From Lamellibrachia columna (lineage: Eukaryota; Annelida; Polychaeta; Sabellida; Siboglinidae), in the NCBI GenBank assembly GCA_963662155.1, contig OY759270.1, positions 8,338,461 to 8,402,460 of the forward strand: 64,000 nucleotides of DNA, in the 5' to 3' direction. Each line of letters begins with the position of its first letter. The stretch's first letter is position 1. Below the pieces are notes generated by a model. The model saw only the letters and a list, made by a program, of their open reading frames with translations, searched no databases and was not told the DNA's origin. The position numbers were made by a program, and so were the translations under genes. Shown one piece after another: positions 56,001-64,000 of the stretch.

Positions 56001-57531
56001 GCAGTAAACAAATGGGTGACAAAGTGCCCCCCTTTTGCAAGATCCTGGAAATGCCACTGGTCTTGATGTTGCACTATGTGTTGTCGGGTCAGTTGCCGGA
56101 CCGGTCCATCTACTGGCGCGCCCTGCTGCAAGAGATTATGTGTGACATCACCGGGGTGCAGAGGGGTGACTGGCAGGCGAGGAATGATTGGCAGGTGGGC
56201 AAGATTGCGTCCAAGTGTCACACATTCACTGAGTATGTCCACAAAGCACTCCAGAAGCTTCGTCTCACAGATGTTGAGGTATGTATAATGAGTGAGATTT
56301 ATAAAACAGAAAGTGTGGATATTATTTGGTAACAGTGCTTTGATGGTACATCAAGGATGCAGACTTGACTGATGGCTGCAGTTTGTATTCATCAATAATT
56401 TGCAAAACTGATGTTATTTCCTGTGCGCTGTCATCATTCTAGTATTTTGTATCATGGTACGCATCACAAGAATATCGGCTTACAGGGACTGCCTCGAGTT
56501 GCCCATTTTCATGACCTGCGACTTGACTTGGAATTCAGAGATATGACTTGCAACTTGACTTGGACTTCGAGGTCATTGCCTCGAGACTTGACTTGACTTG
56601 CCAATTTGTGACTTGCCAAAGTCTGGTGTCTGAGAATGTGTGCAAATCGAGACCATGCTGTTGTGACAGGCCTTACTGAATACAATAATTATTAAGTATA
56701 CTTGTTATGATTGGCAGAGTAGCATCTGTCTAAAATTCCCACTAAAAATTACCTCAGAAAAAACCCAACTATCATGCACATGGCGATTGGAACCCTGTTG
56801 ACTTGAGATTTGAGTTGGGATTCACAGAGATGACTCGAGACTTGATTTCGAGGTCATTGACTTGAGACTTTACTTGGAGATCATTAACTTGAGACTTGAT
56901 GGTCATTAACTCTAGACTTGACAGTCATTGACTTGATACTTGACTTAGAGGTCATTAACTTCAGACTTGTGACTGCCAATAAGTTTGGTAGTGAGCAGGA
57001 ATTGCTTATCTGATTAAAACCTGTATATGTGCATGCGGGTATACATGCGTGCATGTCATAGTAACATGAATTGTTTCCAGGTGTCCGATGAGGCGATTGC
57101 GGAGTATGAGAGAACTCACTGTGATCGGGAGCACAAGATGTGTGCTTTCTTCCAACTGAAGGCTGTCCTCGCTCCATGTATCGAGGCTCTCATTCTACTT
57201 GATCGACTTCACTTTCTCCTCGAGCAGGTCAGTCGGGCCTCGAGCACAAAAATGCACCTATTTCATATTCCTATTGGTCGGTCATATGCAATATCTTCTC
57301 ATGATGTTTTTTCTTTTGGGTCATCCTATGTAGTCCCTTTCTTATGTAGCTAAAGTCTGGTCATCCCCAAGATGACAACTGCATGAATAAGGTGTATGTA
57401 ATGAATAAAATGTTTTTAGTTGTCATTTTGTTTTTTTTTGTTTTCAGGACAACGTGACTACGACACACCTCGTCCAGCTGTTTGATCCTGTCACCTCACC
57501 GAGGTGCTATGCTCTGATAGCACTGAAATGA
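47046..57531 (+). CDS. METTL25/METTL25B-family methyltransferase-like protein, 7 exons, 700 aa
   Basis: Exons: 47046-47401, 49002-49293, 53570-54473, 55328-55461, 56093-56278, 57081-57227, 57448-57531. They total 2103 nt with GT-AG introns and matching phases. The N-terminal part has MSPKKSHEV. Exon 3 opens with the SAM-binding motif VVDIGSGRGYLGCQMA (from residue 217). After a hydrophilic, poorly conserved insert of about 190 residues come GLHTCGNLASS (about 470) and NVGCCYHLLDEQF. Then follow GFPMSSYLRQ and LGRNARMLASQAPDRL, YWRALLQE, KCHTFTEYVHKAL, and at the end LLDRLHFLLEQ, QLFDPVTSPRCYALIALK. These blocks define the METTL25 / METTL25B (RRNAD1) family of predicted methyltransferases, whose substrate is not firmly known. 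I cannot decide between the two paralogues; an invertebrate may have a single ancestral gene. It is longer than the human proteins because of the insert. The acceptor of exon 5 has a weak pyrimidine tract. Confidence 0.92.
47454..48020 (+). mobile_element. Penelope-like element fragment (GIY-YIG domain) inside a 137-bp inverted repeat
   Basis: The plus strand encodes CGAEYIGETGRLLKTRLEEH (GIY-YIG core) and continues to DHATTENHIIDWEGVNIVD, RRIRHIKEAIWIRK and NRDEGNYELPHMYDDVI. This is the C-terminal endonuclease end of Penelope-like retroelements; the reverse transcriptase is missing. The flanks are inverted copies: 47454-47590 is complementary to 47884-48020 with only scattered mismatches. 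It lies in intron 1 of the METTL25-like gene, about 50 nt after the donor. ATGGTCTGTTACATT at the left (about 47404) and ATGGTCTGTTATATT at the right (about 48024) look like a target duplication. Confidence 0.85.
48305..48710 (-). mobile_element. CR1 LINE 3' fragment
   Basis: Family 3' end in reverse (AACAAGATTGCCATCCAAGG, CATTGGCTTATCGAGAGCCC), then the C-terminal coding part in reverse (ACACAATCTGTAGATAATCT, TTCATTTATTGTCCT). It is decayed, in intron 1 of the METTL25-like gene. Confidence 0.83.
49373..49640. mobile_element. MITE-like element, second copy
   Basis: It begins CATCCTCACTAGCCAGGGGT and is homologous, in opposite orientation, to 38507-38873 (shared TTATCCCACACCA-GTGC-GATGTAC and GTTTCTGGGAAC). 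The far end is not clear. It lies in intron 2 of the METTL25-like gene. Confidence 0.62.
49819..52260 (-). mobile_element. pogo-like DNA transposon, internally deleted
   Basis: Minus-strand pieces match pogo/Tigger transposases in order. 51403-51215: VETLVEYLDIIARMFHGLTA then SRQLACQMAL and GKEWHPRF (CENP-B-type helix-turn-helix). 51193-50897: ASVFNRHTASELFNLLENFI and YNLDKSGFMKGQ (first DDE Asp region, with Glu changed to Lys). About 50880-50760: KPLSIYQVAQLIGAAMAKAT and SGF (C-terminus). The segment with the later catalytic Asp residues is missing. The left end TACAGTAGGGGAAAGTGTGG with several GGGGAGAACTG subterminal repeats (49817-49910) is complementary to CAGTTCTCCCCAC-rich sequence at the right. 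The exact right end is blurred by the array starting near 52203. Confidence 0.8.
52203..53450. repeat. Pyrimidine-rich minisatellite, 69-72-bp unit of two 36-bp halves, about 17 copies
   Basis: The unit has two related halves: TACATATTACACCGTCCCTC... and TACTTGTTACACCATCCCTG.... Start-to-start spacing is 72 bp (52413, 52485, 52557), with some 69-bp units. The outer parts keep GTTCTCCCCACTCTCCCCTA, the same sequence (complement) as the left end of the pogo-like element. It is strongly C/T-rich on the sense strand and ends about 120 nt before exon 3 of the METTL25-like gene. A 425-aa open frame across it is an artefact. Confidence 0.93.
54882..55039. repeat. Tandem repeat, 51-bp unit, 3 copies, nearly identical
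   Basis: TTTACGCAGCCTTCTGGGGC starts at 54882, 54933 and 54984. It lies in intron 3 of the METTL25-like gene. Confidence 0.95.
56480..56990. repeat. Irregular GACTTGA-rich repeats
   Basis: Scattered GAGACTTGACTTG and GAGGTCATTGACTTG pieces form a loose tandem structure in intron 5 of the METTL25-like gene, with unique sequence between them. Confidence 0.6.
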
Positions 57532-57745
57532 CACAGCTGAACAATGTGACAGAGAGGGCTGTGGTGTTGGCAAGCTACCTCGTTGTAATGTTACATCATT
57601 TGGTACCACATGTTATGTGATAGGAAAACCGGTATTTCATCAGTCCGTAGCATGGCATGTAGTGCGTTTTTCAACAAAATTCTTTTAGCTCCACAACTAC
57701 CCACTAGATGGCAGCACAAAATATGGGGTTTAATACATTTTTATA

Positions 57746-57769
57746 AATAAACACCTCATGTTTAATAAA
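57746..57769 (+). terminator. Polyadenylation signals of the METTL25-like gene
   Basis: AATAAA at 57746-57751 and again at 57764-57769, about 215-235 nt after the stop codon at 57529-57531. Usual spacing for a short 3' UTR. Confidence 0.6.
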
Positions 57770-58354
57770 CGCTACCTGTAGGCATAGCCAATAAGTTGGA
57801 CATCTCTGAAATGAAAACCGAAAAAACTCAGAAAATTTGAATCACTTCACAACTTGAATCACAACTTTATGTACAAGAAAACACAGGCAGTTGTGTATAA
57901 AACATTTATTTAAAGCTACAAAGCAGTCCACTAGAAATGCATTGGTTTTTCTATACATGAAATATGCAAGCACATGCATACGTACGCTGATACGACAACA
58001 GCCACTTGCAGTGGACACAAAAGCCAGAGTTGCTGACCATTACATCCACATTACCACAAGGGCTGGGTTTCATTATGATTGTAATCATAATTGATTACAC
58101 TAAAAAATTTAATCATAATTGTAATAAAACAATGTTTACGGTGTAATTGTATAGTGTCGTCACTATAGTTGACCCTCAAAAGATTTTGTTTTATAATAAC
58201 ACTACAACTTTATGAAAATGTTCAGCGCACATCTTATCAATATCACTAGTGGTTATACATCAGTTTTGACAAATAAATAATTATTATATAGCCGTTCTGA
58301 GGGTTACCATAGATAACAAAATTAATGTAAAAAAAAAAAAAATTAAAACAAGGT

Positions 58355-58480
58355 TGACACATATCTCAGGAGGGCGGGTTATACGTAGATGAACATTGTT
58401 GGACTCTCAATAAGCCAATGGCTTCCTTGTCCACTTGCCATCTGGGCCTTTGGCTTGGATGGCAAATCTTTTTAAATATT
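58355..58480 (+). mobile_element. CR1 LINE 3'-end stub
   Basis: It has AGGAGGGCGGGTTATACGTA, TGTTGGACTCTCAATAAGCC and GGATGGCAAATC, the family 3' terminus in plus orientation. Confidence 0.82.
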
Positions 58481-59108
58481 GCTAAATCCTACATCTCTTA
58501 TTGTAAAGCAATAGTGGCAGCTGCAGCAACTGTGCATAGTTATTTGTATCGTTCCAGCGACACAAGCAGCCACATCCTACCGTCACAGAACATATAATAA
58601 TAATATCAACCAGGTAAATCATCGTCTACCGGGTAATAGCAAATTTTTTCCCCATAAAAGTTAGATGGGAAAACCTACAGCTGAGCCCTGTATTAGATGA
58701 ACGAGCAAGCATATCTATAAACCTCAACCTCACAGCACCAAACACGTCTGTTGTTCAACCATATCTTTAAACCTCAACCTCACAGCACCAAACATGTCTG
58801 TTGTTCAACCATATTGGAGACAGTACTGAAGGACACAAGGTGTACAGCTCACCCAGGTCTTGTGTTGAACTAACACCAAATGGCTAAACACAGAAAATTA
58901 TACAAATACATACTCACAGGTACATGCAATATCATACATACATACATACATACATACATACAAGCATACATTTGCGTACATTTGCTATAGACAAACGATT
59001 CATTTTGAACAAATTACTACACACATACACAGTTCATGTTTTCGAGACGCATTACATTTGATTGTTTGACCAGTAAGGACATTTAAACATTAAATTTTTG
59101 GTGTACAT

Positions 59109-59269
59109 AATACTTTCATGTAGTTTGCAATAACAACTTGTGTTACTGTTATCCTATGCAACGGAATTAGACTCTGAAGTCAACAATTAATACTTTCATG
59201 TAGTTTGCAATAACAACTTGTGCTACTGTTATCCTATGCAACGGAATTAGACTCTGAAGTCAACAATTA
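59109..59269. repeat. Direct duplication, 80-bp unit, 2 copies
   Basis: TAATACTTTCATGTAGTTTG starts at 59109 and 59189. The copies differ by one base (GTGTTACTG/GTGCTACTG). It lies just downstream of the EXT2 stop codon, likely in its 3' UTR. Confidence 0.95.
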
Positions 59270-59336
59270 TGACATAATTATTATATCTAGAAATACATGA
59301 AACTATCAGCTATACACAACACAACAACACAGCATA

Positions 59337-62300
59337 TCACAAACTTCCTATATCCGGGAATCGCTGCAGTTTTCGTGAAACGGCAGAGTCCTTATACAAG
59401 ACCGGGTCTGCACGGAATTCCACCGTCTTCAGCGGCATCATCCCATAAATTCCTGCGAACTTGGTGATGCACTCTGACCTCTCGACCATGTGTGTGAGGT
59501 CAGCTGACAGCATGTTAAGGCTCTGGCACTCGGGGCATTTGAACTTCTGACGGGGTGTAACCTTAATCGGGGCTTTGGCAGTGGCATTCGAGATGAGAAA
59601 GTTCATGGCGAGGTCTTCACAGTTCATATGGTCATCCACCCATGTCTTGATGTGGCCCGGCATCATGTTGGTGTACACATAGCTGTAGTACTGCAAGGAA
59701 TGCAATGGGTCCATAAATGTATATGAACGCTGTACTGTGATGAGAGTACTATGTACAAACCTACATGTGATTTTAGAAGTGTTTTAAATGTGTAAACAAT
59801 TACAATTAGCGTATATTATTTCAATGATGAGTTGCATAGACTTACAAAAAGCACTCGCATATGAATTTAATCTTAAATTTTACGATCACAAAATTTTATT
59901 ATTAAGTCAATTGAAGTTAATTTAATTTAATTGAAGAATTTGAGAGGTAAATTTAATCTAACTGACCTGAAAAAATAGTGATGTTAATTTAATAATTTCT
60001 GAGTTAATTGTAATTTAATTAGCTGTAGTACCACAGACAACAACACAATGGGTACTGAACAATAGACATAGTTGTAATACTGCTTACAGCAATGCAATGG
60101 CCACTCAACAAAATACATAGCTGTAGTACTGCAAACAGCAATGCAATGGGTACTCAACAATAGATATAGTTGTAGTACTGCAGACAGGAAGGCAATGGGT
60201 ACTCAACAATAGACATAGCTGTAGTACTGCAGGCAGGAAGGCAATGGGTACTCAACAATAGACATAGTTGTAGTACTGCAGGAAGGATGCAATGGGTACT
60301 CAACAATAGATATAGTTGTAGTACTGCAGGCAGGAAGGCAATGGGTACTCAACAATAGACATAGTTGTAGTACTGCAGGAAGGATGCAATGGGTATTCAA
60401 CAATAGACAGCTGTGGTACTGCAGACAGCAGTACAACGGGTACTCAACAATAGATAATTCATCTTGTGATAGAAGGCAGCCCCCATGTGTAAGAGGGAAA
60501 TGGCACTGGTGCACTCGCCTTGTGATGGAATGCAGCCCCCATGTGTTAGAGGGAGATGGCACTGATGCACTTACCTTGTGATAGACGGCAGCCCCCATGT
60601 GTTAGCGGGAGATGGCACTGGTGCACTTACCTTGTGATAGAAGGCAGCCCCCGTGTGTGAGAGGGAGATGGCACTGGTGCATTCGCCCTGTGATAGAAGG
60701 CAGCCCGTGTGTTAGAGGGAGATGGCACTGATGCACTCGCCTTATGATAGAAGGCAGCCCCCATGTGTTAGAGGGAGATGGCACTGGTGCATTCACCTTG
60801 TGATAGAAGGCAACCCCCATGTGTTAGAGGGAGATGGCACTGGTGCACTTACCTTGTGATGGAAGGCAGCCCCCGTGAGTACGAGAGAGATGGCACTGGT
60901 CCACTCTGACTCATACTTCCATGTCCCAGTCACATTATCCCAAAGGTGAAGTCGTGAAGGGAAGCCGACCAGTCTGTCAGGAAACTCACGCCAGACCTCA
61001 TGGCAATAACAAGAACATGTTAATTTCTAAGGCACATGAGCCTACAACAATGTTATCACAGTAAACCAAGTCTTGCTTCACTCTACTTTTAAAAAAAAAA
61101 TTCTTAAATTTTGCCAAACATTTAAATACATTATATTTACCTGATTGTATTTCTGTACATGATGAAATGGTAATGTCATTGAAGTATGATGGGACGCATG
61201 GAGAATACTAATTAAAGTAAACATTACTCACATCACTCATTACTTACATTACTCACTAGCAACAACACCAACATCATCTGAGGCGATAGACATATTTGTC
61301 TCAAGTCTCTGTTTACATCTGTTGATTTACTGTAAAATTGTTTTGACAAGACACAACAAAATAAACTTACTGCTGCAGTATTTGAGGCCACTGCATACTG
61401 CACAAAGCTTGCCAGTAAACAACCATCTCACCTGATAGCCAAACTCCAGTTCATCTGTGGTCAACATGAGGATGTCGTCATCCAGGGCTAGAATGGCCTC
61501 AGTCTCAATTGCATCATATGGATAGAACCTGGATGCAGAAACACGTGACCACCATAAACATGACAGATATATGAAATGTGTTCTCCATCTGTCACTGTGT
61601 GATCAAGGAAAGTGACAAGCCAAAATTACAAATTAAAATGCTTCTTCCAGTACTACTAAATGTTTTCCAATATAAAACATGCTACACATTGACTTGAAGG
61701 AAGAGCTAAGCGGTGGGACATACGATCTCACCTGTTACTCAGTTTGTTCTGTCGTGTTTGGATCACCTTCAGTGGTTTGTTGATCTTGGGCCACATAGAC
61801 GCTGCACAGACAACAAAGCAAACAGTAGCACGCAAGATCCTGTATAAATATGAGATGTGCAGTGAGCATGGCTAAACCTTTGTTGCGATTTGCATGTTTG
61901 TGTGAACATTTGTTCTCGTGGTTAAATTTTAGAATTGGTTCAGCAACTGCTGTGCCGGACAATTCTACAAGCGACTTGAGTTTTGTTGAGTTGCAGACTA
62001 GCGGATATTGTACGACCACTGAATAAATACGAATGGCAACATAAGCTTAGCAATGTATGCTCAAGTGAAATAGTGGTATTCTAGAAATGTTACTTAGTTA
62101 TTAGCTTGAATATTACTATTAGCTGTTATTGTTAGATATATCCATGCATACATGTATAATACATATTTATACTACTGACCAACTATTACTGTACATTTTC
62201 ACATGCAAACTGTACTCGACTAATTGATAGTATGTTGATTCTGGTTAAACAAATTCTATCTTATTCATAAAAACACGCCTGACCAACTTTACAAGGCAAG

Positions 62301-63453
62301 AAACTTTTGGTATTCTTTTACAAGGCAGTTACCTCTCAAGAAACTTTTGGTATTCTTTTACAAGGCAGTTACCTCTCAAGAAACTTTTGGTATTCTTTTA
62401 CAAGGCAGTTACCTCTCAAGAAACTTTTGGTATTCTTTTACAAGGCAGTTACCTCTCAAGAAACTTTTGGTATTCTTTTACAAGGCAGTTACCTCTCAAG
62501 AAACTTTTGGTATTCTTTCCGAATATTTCAGCCAATTCACTTGTCCTTCCTCAGAGGACTGACGGTGCTACGGGCGGGTCACATGACCAAGATCAGACGA
62601 GAGAGTCAGCTGAGATGTTCAGAGAGAATACAAGTTATACAACAAATTTCTTGACAGGTAATTACCACGTGATTGTAAATAATATTGTCACATTCCAAGA
62701 AACCGGAAGAAGATTACCCAAACATTAAAATTCTTCCACAGACCTTGAGGGGGCGTCTTCGCCTGGTTGTTCCACACGACCAGCACTTTAGTGAGACTGG
62801 GAGCTAGCGCCACCTGCTGGATGACACGGAAGAGAGACTCAAGACGGTCATAGGTGAGTATGACGGCCGTGAAGCCATCAGTGCGCGGTGGCATCAGAGG
62901 GAGGAAGAGAGGGTTGTGGACGGCCACCTACAACATCAACAAAGTCCTCAAAGGATTACATTAATCCAACCACAAAGTTCTACGTATAATGCATTTCCAT
63001 ATTTCTTAAATCTCAAGGAAAGAATAACTTGTCTTACTGTTTTATTTAGTAAACTTTGCAACAAGCAAGATTTAACTACTTCACCAAACATAGCATCACC
63101 AAAGCAATAGATTTCTTTTTTGGCTGAGTTATGAGACCTCAGTTATGCGAGTTATGAGACCTCCAGTTATGTGAGTCATGAGACCTCCAGTTATGTGAGT
63201 TATGAGACCTCCAGTTATGTGAGTTACCATGTCTGGAGGATCATTCCAGTCTTCGTATGTGCGAGAGACATACGGAAAGACACGGTCATTGATGATCTGA
63301 AGTGTGGCCAGCGTGATTGAACGCATCGACGAGAAGTAGTTGCGCCACAGGAATGCCACCTGGTGACGCATCTCAACAGCTTGTTCGGGCGATATGTGAT
63401 TGAGAACAGTCATCACAGATGCGAGGTTGTCTTCTTCGACCAACACTGCTGCC
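59337..63453 (-). CDS. EXT2: EXT2 (exostosin-2), last six coding exons; 5' part outside the window
   Basis: Exons in transcript order: 63453-63228, 62927-62744, 61801-61732, 61528-61432, 60996-60853, 59690-59337 (TGA at 59337). Phases match at all five introns; about 357 residues are covered. The first exon holds the end of the GT47 exostosin domain ([27 protein letters not shown]). Next comes the GT64 domain: [71 protein letters not shown] (DDD metal and UDP-sugar site), [63 protein letters not shown] and HMVERSECI, ending FPDIGSL. In animals EXT2 pairs with EXT1 in the Golgi to polymerise heparan sulfate. MMPG and the short spacing between exons are typical of EXT2 rather than EXTL3. Three introns carry minisatellites, two of them at splice sites. 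Confidence 0.96.
60022..60455. repeat. Minisatellite made of EXT2 splice-acceptor and exon-start copies, 49-bp unit, 9 copies
   Basis: Unit starts are spaced 46-49 bp (60024, 60073, 60122, 60171, 60220, 60269, 60317, 60366, 60412). On the minus strand most units read CTGCAG then TACTACAACTATGTCTA. This is almost identical to the acceptor and first codons of the last EXT2 exon (TTGCAG then TACTACAGCTATGTGTA at 59690). Each unit then runs into TGTTGA, an in-frame stop. Confidence 0.9.
60463..60905. repeat. Minisatellite made of EXT2 exon-end and splice-donor copies, about 56-bp unit, 8 copies including the real exon end
   Basis: The motif CTTGTGAT recurs at 60463, 60519, 60574, 60631, 60687 (CCTGTGAT), 60741 (CTTATGAT), 60797 and at the true exon end 60853. 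On the minus strand each unit holds the last ~45 nt of EXT2 exon 60996-60853 (GCTGCCTTCTATCACAAG) plus the first ~8 intron nt. GTAAG donors are intact at least at the true site and at the copies ending 60631 and 60574. Confidence 0.92.
62286..62520. repeat. Minisatellite, 40-bp unit, 6 identical copies
   Basis: AAACTTTTGGTATTCTTTTA starts at 62301, 62341, 62381, 62421, 62461 and 62501. The copies are identical, so expansion is recent. It lies in the EXT2 intron between exons 62927-62744 and 61801-61732. Confidence 0.97.
63128..63227. repeat. Minisatellite starting at an EXT2 splice donor, 24-bp unit, about 4 copies
   Basis: On the minus strand the intron begins GTAACTCACATAACTGGAGG then TCTCA, and this 24-bp unit repeats about four times (ATAACTCACATAACTGGAGG ...). 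The donor of the exon ending at 63228 is thus the first base pair of the array. Confidence 0.92.
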
Positions 63454-63617
63454 CTGTTATTTAAAACAAGATAATAAATACAACAATGTATGTGACGATG
63501 ACAGAAACTACTGTAAATGTTTTGAGTCAAGGTTTTTTTAAGGCCTTTCACACGGGCCATTCAAAAGTAAATAAAAAAATTGTGCTGTGTATAAATATAT
63601 ATATATATATACGAGGT

Positions 63618-63985
63618 AATGAGGTTAAGAGGAGATCAGATTGACGTTTTTTAGATATTAAATGGATATGAAAATATTGACAGAAATATTTTTTTCTCAC
63701 TCAAGAAAGATAGTAGAACTAGAGGTCATGAGGTAAAATTAGTAAAGGATCAGTGTAGATTGGATATCAGGAAGTACTCATTCTCACAGAGGTCAATAAA
63801 TGAATGGAACAAATTATCTACAGATTGTCTAACTGCAAGCAGTGTGAATATGTTAAAAACAAGTTCGACACAGATCTCATGAAGGCGGGTTACACATAGA
63901 TGAAAAAAAAATTATTCTCAATAAAGCAATGACTTCCTTGTCCACTTGACATCTGGGCCTTTGCCTTGGATGGCAATCTTGTTAA
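63618..63985 (+). mobile_element. CR1 LINE 3' fragment
   Basis: The plus strand encodes GYENIDRNIFFSLKKDSRTR-like sequence (with a frame break), [20 protein letters not shown] and NEWNKLSTDCLTASSVN, then the family 3' end (CACTTGACATCTGGGCC, GGATGGCAATCTTG). It is preceded by a short (AT)n at 63594-63610. It lies upstream of the first visible EXT2 exon. Confidence 0.88.
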
Positions 63986-64000
63986 AACTTATATCAAACA

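Larger units (their letters stand above)
57770..59336. other. Tail-to-tail spacer between the METTL25-like gene and EXT2
   Basis: It contains a CR1 3' end (58355-58480, plus; TTGGACTCTCAATAAGCCAA), a 50-bp direct duplication (58710-58809), a (CATA)n near 58931-58965 and an 80-bp direct duplication (59109-59269). No gene is seen. Confidence 0.7.

Overview
The window is animal nuclear DNA. It is AT-rich and gene-sparse, and its genes are split into short exons by large introns with GT-AG borders. The repeat content (CR1/L2 and jockey-like LINEs, tRNA-derived SINEs, Penelope-like, pogo-like and hAT-like elements, and very many minisatellites) suits a marine invertebrate. A lophotrochozoan or an invertebrate deuterostome is likely; amphioxus-type introns with minisatellites at exon borders are one option. 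The species cannot be named from the sequence.

Five protein-coding genes were reconstructed by joining exons whose reading phases match at every junction. From left to right they are: (1) 1691-10557, minus, a RERG/RASL11-like small GTPase (5 coding exons, 207 aa); (2) 19995-34473, minus, ALKBH3, an AlkB-type demethylase (7 exons, 281 aa, all iron and 2-oxoglutarate ligands present); (3) 38954-45965, minus, BORCS5, a subunit of the lysosome-positioning BORC complex (3 exons, 229 aa, N-myristoylation start); (4) 47046-57531, plus, a METTL25/METTL25B-family methyltransferase (7 exons, 700 aa); (5) 59337-63453, minus, the last six exons of EXT2, a heparan-sulfate polymerase subunit, whose 5' part lies beyond the right edge. 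BORCS5 and the METTL25-like gene are head-to-head, with about 1.1 kb between start codons. The METTL25-like gene and EXT2 are tail-to-tail. ALKBH3 and EXT2 are also close neighbours in vertebrates, so part of the order looks ancestral. The five genes do not form one pathway.

The rest is introns and spacers full of repeats. Tandem arrays include an uninterrupted 825-bp (AC)n, a ~1.5-kb array of 31-bp units in BORCS5, a ~1.1-kb array of 30-bp units in ALKBH3 and a ~1.25-kb pyrimidine-rich array in the METTL25-like gene. Many of these sit within about 30 nt of a splice site. The most striking case is the intron before the last EXT2 exon. It holds two adjacent minisatellites, one built from copies of the upstream exon end with its splice donor, the other from copies of the downstream acceptor and exon start. 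This tie between tandem repeats and splice junctions is the most unusual feature of the window.

No RNA genes (other than SINE heads), CRISPR arrays or viral genes were seen. Exon borders were assigned by eye from frame, splice consensus and protein-family similarity. No database search or transcript data were available.
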